Assembly: GCA_030340625.1 (NCBI GenBank)
Contig: JAOPHQ010002010.1
Span: forward strand, 190,314-254,313
DNA length: 64,000 nt
Reading direction: 5' to 3'
Source: Merluccius polli
Taxonomy: Eukaryota > Chordata > Actinopteri > Gadiformes > Merlucciidae
A model generated the notes under the pieces. The model saw only the letters and a list, made by a program, of their open reading frames with translations. It had not been told where the DNA came from and searched no databases. Below are positions 38,088 through 52,916 of this stretch, piece by piece; the stretch's first letter is position 1, and each line of letters opens with the position of its first letter. A program made the translations under genes and the position numbers.

Positions 38088-41000
38088 GTCTTCAAGTTCT
38101 AATGTGTGATGAAATGTTTGTAATTGTTTTGACTGTTGTTACCTCTGGCCTTTTTGCCAATTAGAAAACTGTTCTTAGGCCTGTGACTTTGCACTGTGAC
38201 TTTTTTCTAAGTCTTATTTGTATGTTTTTAATTATTAAGTTATTAAAGAAGGATCAGACAGACCCCCCCCCATACTGAGGCAAATTGGTAGGGTGATGTG
38301 CTGTTGGTGAGATGTCTTAGGGAGTGCCCTTTAGTGCTGTTGAATTAATATGCAAATTTCTGGTAGGTAAAAGCCATCATTTAACTTGTTTAATTCAAAA
38401 CTAGAACAAGGATGGATTCATTGCATGTTGGTTATGAACCTTTGATAGGCTACACTTTTTTAAAGGGTTAATGGTTTGGTGGCGATCACAAAATGTCAGT
38501 ATCTGAAGTGAATGTTAAGTTTGTTTGCTACTCATACACACTTCCGTCAGAACCAACCACTCCTGTTTCAGGACATCTCTAGTCACTTGTGTAGGATACA
38601 TAGCTTGTTTAACTGCATGTTTTATAGTTGCTGGTCTTGGCATTACTACTGTTGTCAGAGCTGCTAAATGTCTCTTGCTGAGAGATGTAAAAGGGGATTT
38701 CTGATTGAATTGTCAAGGTTGACCTCAAATTCAATTTGTAATTTGATATTTTTTTAAATATTTTTTCAAGTTTTGTGTGAAATATTAAAATTGTTGGATT
38801 CCGTCGTTTGCCTTACCATGGTAAATTCACTAAAGTAAACTTTTAGAATTGAAGTAAAAACTGGTGTTTTTTAATCTACACATTCTTTAGTTTGGGTTAT
38901 TAGGGATGGTGGGCAGCTATTCAGTTCATAAGCACACTGTACTCAATATGGAGATTATACAGTAAGAAAAACCAAGTAAAATAAAAACAGGCAAATTATT
39001 TTGACCAGATGGCGATTTGCATCACTTAAAACCCATGTGTGGTGAAGTTTGTACTAGCGTAAGAATCATGTTCTATATCCACTCATATCACAAACCTGTG
39101 GCTCAAGTACACATTCCACTCAGTCTATATATGGTGGTATGCAACCTTCACTAAATTCCTTTTAGTCTAGAACATTGAAAGCCGAGAGGTAGGTTGGGCA
39201 TGTAAATACATTCCTATTGTGTATATTAATTTTTGTGTGGGTGTAAGGCATTTTAATAAAATCAGTATACCACAGCATACATGTATATTGTGTGCATTAT
39301 GAAACAATCACCCATGCCAAAAGGGATGTTTGCAACATTTTGCACTTTAATATATTTCTCCAAAACAGACAACTAAAATTTTTTTCCACATTTTTACACT
39401 ATGTAAATAAGAAACACTTTTAATAGCATAAAGAAAAGATATATGTAGAAAAGTAGTAAAAGTTTTTTTGGATGTCTCAATTAGATGAAATTAGCTTTTA
39501 TGATTGCAAATGTTAACTTCAATTGCTTATGAACTACTAGCAGACATGATAAACAGGCTGAGCTTCGATGAGCATCTTTTGCCCAACGTTGTCATGGTAT
39601 TTATGAAAAAGACTCAAAGACACAAAATAAATTGGAACGTTACATCACACAGCCACTATGTATCCTTATTGACACTGTAAGTTAACGTGGTGCTGACATG
39701 GCCTGATTTAAAATACAATTGTATTCAATTTTAATCAATTTCCCCTTATTCTGGAAGACAAGCACAGCGCTCTGTCAAGGTTTGTCAAATACAGTGCATT
39801 CCAAAATACACAGTACAGGGATGCATCATGGACATTTGGTTATTCATGAACGAGACCACTCCTATTCTAATGACTCACACAGTACTCCCAATTATGAGAT
39901 TTCTCATGACATTTATTCAAATAAACAATACATTTTTTAATTTTTGCTAGGATTAAAATAATAGTTTTTTTTAAACACAAACTTTTGGGGGAGGTCCCCA
40001 AAAATTTTAAACTGGTGAAAAGGATGTGTTTGAAAGATGTCGACAAGTTGTCGTCTTCAGACTTGCACTAGTAGCTGTATATTGGTGTCCTCTCCAGTCA
40101 GTCTTGTGAAGACTGCTGTAACACAGAGACGTATGCATTTACAAGCAGAGAGCTTGACATCCAGAGCAACCACCACACAGAACAATGCAATACCTGCAGG
40201 GGCGCCAACATTTCAATATTAAATCTTCAACGCGTGTGCGAAAACACAGGCTTGAATGCGAAAGCAGAACAGCATTACAAAATAAATTCCACAAGCCTCA
40301 GACATTTGCCCTATATTCCTCGTCTTGTCTGTCTGTCCGTCTGTCTGCTGGGGGCTCAAGGCAATGTCATCTGCATGGCTTGGTTTAAAGCAATGTCTAG
40401 ACTAACCAAAAGATAGATCTCTTCAAAGAAGCGTGACGAGAATCCAGCCTTGTGGCATCCGGGATTCTGAGCTGGAGTGATGCAAATGCTTGACCCTGTT
40501 AGACAGTGTTCCAGCCCACACCCACTGCGCTGTCAGTACAATCCATTACCCTCGTTCTGACCACCCCCTACCCAGAAGGTGCAAGCCGAGCTTAAAGATG
40601 GCCACTTTAAGCCATGTCGGGAAAGAGGGAAAACAAGAATAAGAGTGAATGTCACTCAGTTTGACTTACGTAAATAATCATTACTGTATTAATGTTAAAC
40701 ATCCATTTTTCTTTTTAGAGGGGAAAGGAGGGAGGGGCTACAGTAAAGCGTTAGCATCGCAGGGGACAAGGACAGGTCAGGTGCATTCCATCACACCTGC
40801 CATCTTCTGTTGGTTTTCTAAACCTGCTGTGCACATCCAAGGAGTCCTTAATTTAATCACTTGGCAACCAATATAAAGCCCCAAGTCACAAAAGAGTGGA
40901 GGAGAGTGAGATGTGCACCAGTGAAATGTGCTCTGAACTGATGGGAGGAGGATGAGGGGAAGGGAGGGTTTGCCTTAATGCCCATGACCTCCGAACGCCC

Positions 41001-41731
41001 ACACTTATTGCAGAGGGGGTAGAGACTCAACGGACACAGCAAAAATACACCTTTTTAATATTGGTAAAGAATAAATATTTCTAAATTTTAAAATTATGCA
41101 AACACGTGCCACTCTTGCTCTTTAACTTCCATGCATATGGATTATTTACAAATTGAAAAATACAGACTCGCTTATTTTTTTTTGCTTTTTTGTTCTTTTT
41201 AAAGATGTTTTTCTTTTCCCTTTCCCCTTCCCAAAATGTCTTTTGCCCGTTCGCATCAGCCAATCAACATTAAGCAACCCAGACAAGAATCTCACCACAT
41301 AAAGCAGATATGGCCTGGACAGTTAAAGCTGTGTTGAAAACATTTTCACACAAATAAAAAAAAACAGAACAAAAAGTCAAAATCAAAACACAAAAGATTC
41401 ACAAGCAAAAAACAAAAAATAAACGCGAAAAAAAAGTTGAGGGGAGGTGTTACAAGCCAAGAGGATGTACTTATTGGATTCTCTGCTCTCTCAAGACTCC
41501 ATTCTGTTGCTAACAATACTGTAGTACATTTAATCGTTTTATTTTACTCTACCTTTTTTATTTATTTAAATATAATTTGTTTCGACGGTTTTGTTAAACA
41601 AATCCAGGAAAAGAAAAATGATGCAAAAGTGGTTGGTTTGCCAAGGGAGAGGTTTCAGGCTGCCCTGTTTAATTGCATCTGCGCTCTAGTTTGTCAAGAT
41701 ACTCAAGAGTCTGTTGCATGGGGACGTGTCC
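38088..41731. other. Convergent 3' UTRs of c15orf39 (+) and arih1 (-)
   Basis: The two genes end tail-to-tail 3.6 kb apart. Candidate plus-strand poly(A) signals are ATTAAA at 38242-38247 and AATAAA at 39255-39260. On the minus strand AATAAA lies at 39917-39912, which would give arih1 a 3' UTR of about 1.8 kb. No other gene is visible. Confidence 0.5.
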
Positions 41732-44700
41732 TCAATCCTCAATGTACTCCCACAGGTCCTTCTCGTAGCCTTCATGCACGTGTTGTAGTAGGACTCTTCG
41801 TCTGCTCTCACAGTATCTACACCCACACACAGACACGCACACAAAAAAGGGGGGGAAAAAAAAAGAGTTGGCAAGTTTGAAACCAATCAGACTGTACTGG
41901 GGGCGATGTAAGACAGCGGCATCAGCGCTTCACATACCTGTACTTATCTTGCACTTTCTGCTTGATGTCCTGCAAGGAATCCTGGGAAATGTCTCGCTCC
42001 AAGTAGCCAGATAGCACCTCAGTGGCATTTTCCAGATCAGCCTGGTTGTTCTGATAACGCACACAAACAATAAATTACTTTTCACCCATCGCATTTTAGA
42101 CTTGTGCAACATGACATGGAAAAGTAAAACCTGGAATGTATGCATGTTCTCGGAGTGTTATGGTTAGTGCTGCCGCGATTCTGAAAATGCAAATTTGTTA
42201 TACTGCGTCTCTTCTTTGGTTCCCTGTGCAAAATGCAAAGCAGCATTACCGCCATGCGCGAACACCTGAAAAGAACGCATACAGGTGCTATTCTGGAAAG
42301 GTGGACCACTAGGAAAGGCAAAAACACTGGGCTGATCACACAGAGCATTTTTTTTTTTTTAAACGCATTATTAGAAGGGAGAGCTTTTTTACATACACTC
42401 ATTATTAGAGTCATAATCAGTTGTTTTCCTGCTACATTCAATTTTTCAATTAATGTGTTCAGGCTACAATTTGGGCTTATTCTACGTTGATTGACTGTGT
42501 GTGCATGTTGGGCCTGTCGGGATGTATACCTTATCTAATTATTTAATTTATGCCATTATGTTAAGCATTTGTCTTTGTGTAGGGCAGGCCTGGGGAATCT
42601 GTTCCACAAAGGGCCGGTGTGGCTGCAGGTTTTTGTTCAAACCAAGCAGCAGCACACCAGACTTGACTCATTTAATCAACTAATCTCAGTCTTCAGAGAG
42701 CTGATTGGTCAAACTGTGTGCTCTTGGTTGGTTTGAACAAAAACCTGCAGCCACACCGGCCCTTTGTGGAACAGATTCCCCAGGCCTGGTGTAGGGAATG
42801 TCATATATAAAACATTTGAATAATTGTGATTAATAATTAAAGGTTAAAGGAACATAGGGAATATTACTATATCTTACATTAAGTATTACATGTTATATAA
42901 TGATGATGCATTTGTTTTTCTCCATTCTCTCTTTTAGCTTTCAGTCAAAGGCAAAGCATGTGACAGACTACAAAGTGACCTTGTTATGGTTGGTACTTTT
43001 ACGTGGTATACATTAGAGGAGGCCTGGCCTCAGTGAACGACATGTTTTGGGTTTCAGTATACTGACAGTCTAACATATGGTAATCATGAGGCCATTAGGA
43101 TGTCACTGTTTAACGTGCACTGATTACCATTATCCAACGGGCAGTCTTGCTCTGCTGTCTGCTGAGTCTAGCTGTACCAGATATCATATTAAACGCTTAA
43201 ACTGTAAATCTACTTGTTGCTGAAACGTTGCTGCCTGCATTATTCCTTTAAAGGATGATGCAATATCAATTACCCCCCCCCCCCCGGGCACCTAATAAAA
43301 CTTGTTTTTCTGTACAAGATCAAATTAGTACATCTTGCTATGCTTGCTTGGCTAGTGAATGTTTACATTTTACCAGCCACTCAATAGATTATTATTGTTT
43401 GTGTTTGGGCTGGTGAGTGAAGCAAATCTAGTGGCTGGTGGCTGCTGCTCAGTTTGCGCCCTGAAACTGAAGAATACCGTAAAACTTCGAATAAAAGCAG
43501 GGTCCCTAATAGACGCAGGTCCCCATTAAAAGCCGGGTGTGGCGACACGTTTTGACAAATAAACGCAGGTCTCCAATATAGGCCGGGTCTGGATTTTGTC
43601 TAAATTATTTCTTTAACGACTTAAGCCGTTTAGATCACCGACACAAAGATACGGTAACCGTTTAAACGTCTGTCCATATGGACATAACGCACGTCGTTAG
43701 ATCAGTTAGATTCTCCACAGATAAATCATTCAGTTCATTTAACGCAAACTATGAACACCAACGCATAATTCATCCAGACTTACCAGTAAACAAGAGAGAC
43801 GGGGAAAAGGTCTGACTTCCAACTTTTGAAGCGATCATAAAGTCCGTACGGTGTGTGTCCGTTCCTGCATTGTTTATATTCCTTAAGTCCGTAAGGGTCC
43901 ACCGGTCAAAAGAATCAATGGGTTTCATTAAATTAATCCGAGTGGTGAATAATATCATGTGAAGTCCGTTGCTCACTGTCTGTTTACTGTCTGTATGCTG
44001 GCTGTCGTAAATCTTCCGCTGCCGTAAAACGACGTTCACGTTCGAGCGTCATAGCGCCGCGGACCTACGGCGGGGGGGGGGGGGTGCCCGCAATAGTAAC
44101 ACAAACACACCGCGGACCTACGGCGGGGGGTGGGTGCGCGCAATAGTAACACAAACACACCGCGGACCTGCGGCGGGGGGTGGGTGCGCGCAATAGTAAC
44201 ACAAACACACCGCGGACCTACGGCGGGGGGTGGGTGCGCGCAATAGTAACACACCGCGGACCTACGGCCGGCGGGGGTCTGCGGCTCGGGTCTGCGGCTG
44301 AGTCCGCGGACCCGGCCGCGGACTCAGCCGCAGACCCGAGTCCACACACAGCCGGTGTGCATGCTGTGAGGATGTCATCGTGCGCGCCTATCGCATGATT
44401 TAGACTTGACGGTTTGACAACGATTTGTCACGCCCCTACGTCTGACATTGACGCAAAAGGTTCCCTCCCGCGAAACGATCTGAGTTCTCATAAACCCGTT
44501 CGCGGTGGTAAGAGACGAGCAGAGTCTACAGCGTCCGCTCGCAGAGCAGAGTCTACAGCGTCCGCAGTCTACTGTGAAACAATTCACTCCAAAAAGGGTT
44601 AGGGGTTAGGGTTAGCGTAATCTATCACCGTGACCGGGTTAGTATTGTATTATCTATACGCTGACTCTGCTTGTCTCTTACCACCACGAACGGGTTTATG

Positions 44701-47700
44701 AGAACCCAGATCGTTTCACACAGACGCGGGACGCAATAGAAACATACCGCGGGCCGAGGGGGGGGGGGGGGGGGGGGGGGGGGGGCGCAATAGTAACACA
44801 CCGCGGACCTACGGCCGGCGGGGGGGTGCCCGCAATAGTAACACAAACACACCACGGACCTACGGCGGGGGGGGGTTCCCGCAATAGTAACACACCGCGG
44901 ACCTACGGCTGGCGGGCGGACCTATGACCGGCGGGTGGGGGGGGGGGTCTCAAAAAGGAGGACAAATACGCGGTCCGCCCTAAAGCCACCCTATATGGAT
45001 GAGACGGCGGTCTGGTTTGATATGGTCTGGTTTGCATTTTTTGCTAAATTAATTAAACGCCTGTCCCCAATAGACGCAGGTCCCCAATAAAGGCAGGGTG
45101 CTTTCAGTGATTTAAGCAAATAAACGCCCGGGCTAATATTAGAAGTTTTACGGTAAGTCCAGAATGAGAATCGATGACTCCAAAACAGCCCTCGTCATGT
45201 TTTCCCATACAATTCCAACCTTTGCAATGTCAATACAAAAAAATGTACCTCAAAAATGATGGACTGGTTGTTCTTCTTGAGGTAGAAGGCAAAGACATAG
45301 GTGAACATGAGCGTGGAGCGGCACTGGCACAGCACGTCCACGGCCTTCTTCAGGAACTGCACCTCGATCCACGACATGTTGTGCTGCTGCATCTCCTCCA
45401 TCTTCTGCTTGACCTGAGCGTAGAGCTTGTGCTCGAAGCGCAGGCTCTGCATGTGGTTCATGTAGCGGTTGCAGTAGAACAGGTACCTCTGCAAGGCCGC
45501 CCTGGAACGCTGTGAGAGAGCACAACACCTCCTTTTGTTACAGTGAAGCGACAGCGCTGCCCCCTACAGGACACGCGGCAGCGAGGAGAAAATGTGCTAC
45601 AATACCATTTGGGAGTGGAGTGGACATGATCCCTTAATCTTGTCAACGTGAGAATATGAGGTTAGCAGAGGAAACAGGTACATCATATGGAAGTGGACTG
45701 AAATGCAAGGGTATAGGAGGCTAGAAACATCACTACAACCTCCTGTGCGTCGCGGGCAGCCTTGGCGTCGTCTTCATTGTAGCGATTGCAGTTGTACCTT
45801 AAAAAGATTAATTTAAAAAAATCACGCAAAAGCATTTTATTTTCAAGAACATTCAATGAATAAGTTATTCAATGAATGTGACAAGATGCACAGGGTGAAC
45901 ACATACAAACAAGGTCAGCAACAAACAGATGGCAAAAAGATTCCCCATCAAAAATGAAGGCTGTATATCAGCTGTATATGTAATACTGTTCACGAGTCCA
46001 TACAAGCATTAGTAGCCCAGCAATGTAATTTGCCATCATGACTTACCAGGCAGAGCCATGAGGTTCCCATGGTCCCAGACATACCCAGCAGAACTCAGCT
46101 TTGCAATTCTGGTTCCGACAAACCATGTGATTGCAGCCTCCATCTTTCTCAATAGTCACATGACATTTTGGACACTCCTGTTGGAAGTGGAGGTGGATGG
46201 TGAGAGAGAGTACCGAGTGGCAGGGAGCAGAGTTCAGGTCAACATGTTATAGGACACACACACTTGCAGAATGAAAATATTCGCCATTGTCTCCATTAAT
46301 ACCATATTATCCAGACAAGCGCTTATGCATACATTAAATGACCATGTTAGGTAAAATCTTTTTTGGTGTTTTTGGTTGATTTAGGATTGGTCAGTGAAAA
46401 TACGTAATACTACATGTTTACATTTAGCAGATTTTTTTCAAAGGGACTTACAAATGAGGCTGGGAAACAAAGAGAAACAGAAGCATACCAACAATCAACC
46501 AGCATTATTATAAATAATTACTATATAAAAACCCATTTAGTTTGTGGTGCATTTGACCAAAATAGCCATCAAGGGGACAGTCTTCAATTAAAGGGGAATT
46601 TCACTTTATAACACTTCTATGGTCATTTTCACACCTACCCAGACACTTTTTAGGTTGCTACAATATTTAGATGTTTGCTTGCTTCAATATTAAGATACTT
46701 GATATCCGTGTGAGCAAACCCTGCCCATCCAATAGAAGCACATTCAACATCAAACTCCACGTTAGACTCATTGTAAACACTCATCCCTGCTTCTTATGAC
46801 CAATATTGTCCTTCTAATGAATATGAATTTTAAATGTCCAATGTTAGCGCATGTCCACATGGTAGTACAATTTCCGTTTTCTTCTTCTTCGATTTCGTTT
46901 TGCGGCAAAATCTTAAACAAGCGAAGAAAAACATTCCATTAACTTAGCATTGAAATTTAACAAACAAACGTTAGCTAGCTTTTGTTTGATGTGATATTGG
47001 TGTAATAATTAAGTGCATCGTATAATGCCCCTGTAAACGTTCCTTGAAAGGAACAACACATTTTCATAGTATTCCACACGATGCAACTTTGTGCGAGACA
47101 TGGCTGGATGTAATCAGACACCCCAACATAACAGCCGAAGAAGTTCAAACAAGGACTGAGGGTATGTAGTAGTATGTGAACTAGTAGTAATACAACACTC
47201 TTTCTACGACCAACCAAATATTATTGTCTGCTGGTCCACATCAGAAGTCGCGCAATGATATGCATCCTCGAGTTCGACACTAAACTGCCCGGGGCTACTT
47301 CCTGCATTTGTAAAGGTAAGCAACAAAACAGCGTAAAATATTAACATAATGAAATAATGAATAGAAACATGACAGGTGACACATATATTAGAAGGACAAT
47401 ATCAGTCATGAGAAGCAGGGACGTGTGTTTACAATGTGTCCAACATGGAGTTTGATGTTGAACGGGTTGCTTAATGCTTACACAGGTATAAAATATCTAA
47501 ATATTGAAGCAAGCAACCTAAAAACTGCCTGGGGTACACACAAAAGACTGGGTAGGTGTGAAAATCACCTCACAAGTGTTATAAAGTGAAATTCCACATT
47601 AAACTGCTAAAATAGGATGCTCATTTTAAAGTAAGAGAAAGCTGAATGGAACCACTTCACAACGGTGCATAGTTCATATTTTACATTTAAACACTCAAGT

Positions 47701-50700
47701 CTATTAGACTTGTGCCTACCTTGGTATTTGCAGCAATCCAATTTGATGTTTCACTGTCATCATCACATTTCTTAATCCACTTCCGCAACCACTGAAATTA
47801 ACAAACAAACAGTCAGTGAGAAGCGGTCAATGCAAAAGCGCGTCAGTGTTGAGGTGAGTCAGGGACTTTGACAAATGGTCTTATGGGTGTGTTTTGTTGC
47901 CGACTTCCTGTGCGATATAACAGGGCAAGTCTCATGAGGGCCCTGCAGCACAGTGAGTGGGAGGCTGGCAGACTGGGCCCTTTGTTTCAGTTCAGATAAA
48001 CACATGCTACCAAAAAACAGGAATATCATACCAAACCTTTAATACATCGTAAGTCACAGGTTGGGTCAAAAGCACTGTGGGCAATAGTTCACCAAAAAAA
48101 GGAAGAAATTTGATTGAACATACCTTGCACTTCACAGGATCATGCCAGTTCTCTCCACAGTTGAAGCTGCAATGACACATCATGGTAAATAATTTAATCA
48201 CATTACTTTTAGTATTATTCGAATCTCGGATCCAGCACTCCCACTACGTTCAGAGATGCAAACATGTAGGGTGAAAAAATGAGAGCTACACAAAGTCAAA
48301 AAAAGTAAAATGGCAACGGTGTGTAGGCAATATCATAACCATAGGCGGATAATGAGACAATGGGCCACTGTTAAGTGTCTTGTAATTGCCCTGTCGTAAC
48401 TATGTATACACAAGGCTAGTAGCTTCTAAACAAATATTTTCTAGTAATTTGTTCTAAGTGAATCTGCGAGTAGCTGTATTTTAATCAATGTATTGTATTT
48501 GATGAGTTTATTATAACTAAAATGCAAACTAGTGAGTACCACTGACTGAGAATAATTTTTGAGTTCTGCCCAAGTGATATGGCGACAACCTGACCCCAGT
48601 GATAACACAATAAAAAAAGTATTTAGTCTCATCACTCACCAGAGAGGTGAAAAAACATTTTAAATGAACATGGAACATCTTTAAGTAGAGTTTTGTTCAT
48701 TTTAGTTTGTGTACAGTGTAATTAATCCTCATTATTGCTGAGCCTTAATATAATGACCCGGTCAAATTTTTTACAAACTTTAGTTATATTAAAAAACACA
48801 TTTGGATATAGCCTACACATTGCTCAGATTTAAAAACAAACAACAGCCCTGCTGTGACATTGTTTATCCTCTCCTCTGTCTAGAGGGGACTTTTGGCTTG
48901 TCTGGGATCCCTAGTAGAACAGAAGGCTGGGCTGGCTTGGGAGGGATGACCAATCAACGGGGTTATCATCGCTAACGCTAACGAGCTATTAGCGATTAGC
49001 TGCGGTTAGTGGAAGAGTATGACAGAACAGAGAAAGTAATGCATAACAGTCCTCGTTGCACATTTTTGTTGCACTTGGAAACAAGTATAGCTCTCTGCCT
49101 CACGCATCAGACTGGCTCTGAGTCGTGCTAACTGACTGTTTGTGCATCTATATCTATGCTCTGTATACGGATTTTGCTGCTGCCATTTCTACTCAAGTGA
49201 TAAATGAACAATAGATGCAAACCAAAAAAAAAGCATAACTCTCTGTACCAGTGCTCATCATTATCAAGCAGATTTTTAAATCGCAACAGTGTTTGGTACA
49301 GGAGCTTTTGTAGCTTGGTTTCCTGGACATTCATTTTCCAACCGAGATTGAATTCTTAATGTGATTCTGTGCTCATTCTTGTTTGCGGCAAAGCAAAATT
49401 ATGCAATGGTACTGTAATGTTGTGGACAAAACCATTTTTCGCTTAAGCAACTCCGGTTGAAAGTGCGCTCCAGTTTATGTGTATAAGTATGTTATAAGCT
49501 TTACATCACGTCCTGACATTCCTGCCTAAAATCTGAACCCGTGTTGGATGTTATTTTAAAAGGGGGAATCATAATGATGTAAAAGTGGAAAAATCACTGC
49601 GTTGATATTTTGTCTCACCAGTTGCCAAGAAGGGCATTGTTACCTTTCATTTAGTCTCTCTCCAGGTAAAATATAGTTCCTGGAGTTTGTGTTTTGTGTT
49701 TGGAAGAGTCGGTGCATCGCCAGCTTCCAACTCCTGGCATAACGTTAGCGTAGGCACCCGGTCTCTACAGCTGCAATATGGCTTCATATCGCTGCTCGTT
49801 GCAGCAATATGAACGGCCCAGTTTCAGAACGCTATTTTGTGATTCTTTTGCAAGCAGTTGCCAGTTGCGAGCAGTTTCGTTGCGACTCTTCGATTGCAAA
49901 TGCGGGACGAAAACAGATTTATGAACTACACCTCCCAACTTCTATTGGAATGTGTGAAGTGTGATATTGGCGGCTATTTCCTTGGTATGTCGGCAAACCC
50001 ATTGTGCTGTGTGAAAGCTGGTATCGTGATCTATTTTATTTCAATTCAAAAATAAAAATTCCACTCACACACGTGCTCCTAAATGTAAATTCTGAGTGCA
50101 TATAAATCCTCCCGCAGAACGTTGCTATACTATTCTAAACAATGCATTGTTTATTTGCTTTTTAGCTTTCTATTTGGCATACGTCAATGTCACACCCCCC
50201 CCCCCCCCCCCCCCCCCCAAAAAAAAACCCCACTCCTCGGATCTAGACGATTCACATAAGTCGGCCAAATTGAGCTCAAAAAAGCGACATTTGCAGAAAA
50301 ACGAATGGTTTGCATCCCTGTACGTTATAGCAGATCTTCTCCTACAGTGGCCACTCTATGGGTATGATTTGAAACCTTTACAGACATTTTTTCGCAGTTT
50401 ACTTCTTCGAGTTTGTGTTCGCAATGACTCGCTTACAGATCCCCACCTCCAGCAACATCATTGGTCGATACAAATATGAAGCGAAAGAAAGTGAAACGCC
50501 CCGTTCACCCAGATTTGAGCTTGTCTGCCATTATTCAAACTAGTGCTCCTAATAATAACAATGTTTTTAATATACATTCAGCCAAGCATCAGACAAACCA
50601 ACTGTTAAGACAGCAAGATAACAATGATGTGAAATGCACTATTCACAATTACAAGTCTTAGTAGTGGTTTGGAATGACAACAGAGGATCGGGATCCTCCT

Positions 50701-52879
50701 TCTAGCTGAGGTTTTAAAGCCATATTTTACAATGAGCTATAAACAGCAACACGGCTAGTTGTTTGGCTACCCTCAGTGCATTCACATTGTTGATGTCAAG
50801 ATGACAGAACTGTTACAGACAGCCGCATGTTCTTGTCACAGGGATTACACATGTGGAGGAGGAGGCGGCCTTTAACAGTATCCACTCCGGGAGTGTCCTT
50901 AATGCTCTTCTATGCCACAAGCTTGGCATGACGGATGAGCAGACTGGGGCCTTAGGTTAAAAACAAAGCGCTACTTTTGGGGGAGATGGGGGGGGGGGGG
51001 GCCAGCTGTGGGCCTGGTCTTTACATTCTCTTACCAGAACTGCCGGCCGCACTTGCACCTCACGGGCTTGGCATCCGGATACTGCACTTTGACCACGTGA
51101 TGGCAGTCCGGCGCAGGGCACCACTTAAGCAATCTATTACACTATGGGAAAAGGAGAGACAAACAACAAAATGAGACCCCCGCACACCAGACGCAAGCCT
51201 GGGCACAAATTCATAGATGGCGTGTTGCATTGCAGGGGATGTCAGGCCATCTTACCTCTACAAAACTATTTGTAATTAAATGCTGGTACTTCAACTTCAC
51301 TTTTGAATCTGTTATGAGGCGCCTGTAGGGAACATCAACACAAATATTAGCATCCATCGCATTAAACCAGCATCAAAAGGCTGCATGTCCTATGTTGCAA
51401 ACGAACTGTCACTATCGCAGAGAGGAGAGATAACTCCAACAGCAGGAGGACAACCCTCCGTGTTTCTAATGGCAATATGCATGAAGTAAGAAATGCATTT
51501 ACGAACGGCGTAACATGCATGATGCCAAAGTTTGATGTGCGTCAGATAGTCCTCACTTCAAAGCAGTTGAGTTTAAGGAGTAATCATAATAATCATTGTT
51601 TTGTGTATGTTTCGCCATACAAGCTAACGTGATAACACATGATCCACTACCATTATAGAGAGGGGGGGATCAAGATGTGGGTTAAGACAATTACTATCAG
51701 CCTCAGCACTAGGCCAACAGATTAGCCTGGAGGCCCATAACAAGGACAAACTCCAACCACTGCATGCCTCACAATGTCATGTAGTGGATGGGAAAGTGCA
51801 CCAAAAATCACTAGAGGTTACAGTGGTTTCATTTTTTTTAAAACTTGTATAATTGATATCCCTATTGAATTATAAGGCAGAAAGCAAGAAGATTTGACAG
51901 GCAAGATGTTTCATATTTAAATCCAACAGACTGACTTCATTCATGACACACAGGGCAAATAAATAGAATACAACAGAGTTCAAAGTTCAATGTAGATTCA
52001 CTGTTTTGACACAAATGGGCCATCTAGTCAGATTAAAGACACCCCTGATGCCAAAGACATCAACAAAATGAAGCAACAACAAGATACTCACATGACTGTG
52101 TTGTCATCAACCAAAATGTCACAACTATGAGCGGGACAAGAAATTGTCTGGAAAGAGGAGGAAAAAAACAGTGGAATGACTGACTTGTCTTCTTTTGAAA
52201 TATGCAGATAATCCAAGAATGACCCCAAATGTGCTGATAAATACCTGGCCCATTCCTTCCTCTATGATTTTGGTGGTCAGGTAATCTCCCCAGCACTGCA
52301 TGCAAAACTTGTGTCCACACTCGAGGCCCGTGAAGTACTGTGAAGAGGGCAGCAGATGCATTAGTTGTGATTATAATCACATAATACGTCACCATTACAT
52401 GCATAAATGCAACTGGTAACACAACTGATGAGAGCAACATATGAAAAGTATCAATCAACTCCATGACTTGACTCTACTTCGAATTTAAACTGACATTGCA
52501 ATATGATAGAATGCGATTTTCAAACTGCAATGCCTGTGCTAAAAACATTTTTAAAAGTGTTTTACACAATCTAACCAATCAGAGGGTGGAAACACCTGGC
52601 CACGTGGGGTTCACGTACACACGACACTACCATGTGACATGCTAGTGAGAGCAGTAAATGAAGAAAACAGCTTGCCACTCTACGAGAGACGATCTTAGTA
52701 ACGACATGGCAACGTTACCTTATTACTCCAGTACATAGAGATGATCTTAGTAACGACATGGCAACATTACCTTATTACTCATGGCTGTGCATGTTATCGA
52801 AAAATAATGCACACTTCTCCAGCCAATCAGAATCAAGTATTCACCCGGGCCATGGTTTAATATTAAATAATACATACAA

Positions 52880-52916
<37 letters not shown>

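Larger units (their letters stand above)
43477..45153. mobile_element. 1.68-kb TA-flanked DNA transposon, non-autonomous
   Basis: Left end CCGTAAAACTTCGAATAAAA, right end (inverse) CCGTAAAACTTCTAATATTA. Inside each, related phrases about 'CGCAGGTCCCCAATA' and 'AAATAAACGC' repeat. Both ends abut TA (43475-43476 and 45154-45155), suggesting a TA target duplication as in Tc1/mariner-type elements, though a longer one is not excluded. No transposase frame is visible. The interior is a GC-rich minisatellite, a perfect palindrome and an inverted repeat. Confidence 0.65.

Noticed and set aside
46420..46460. Fragment resembling a SINE tail (TTTACATTTAGCAGA...)
   Set aside because: Too short and without a tRNA-like head to call an element.
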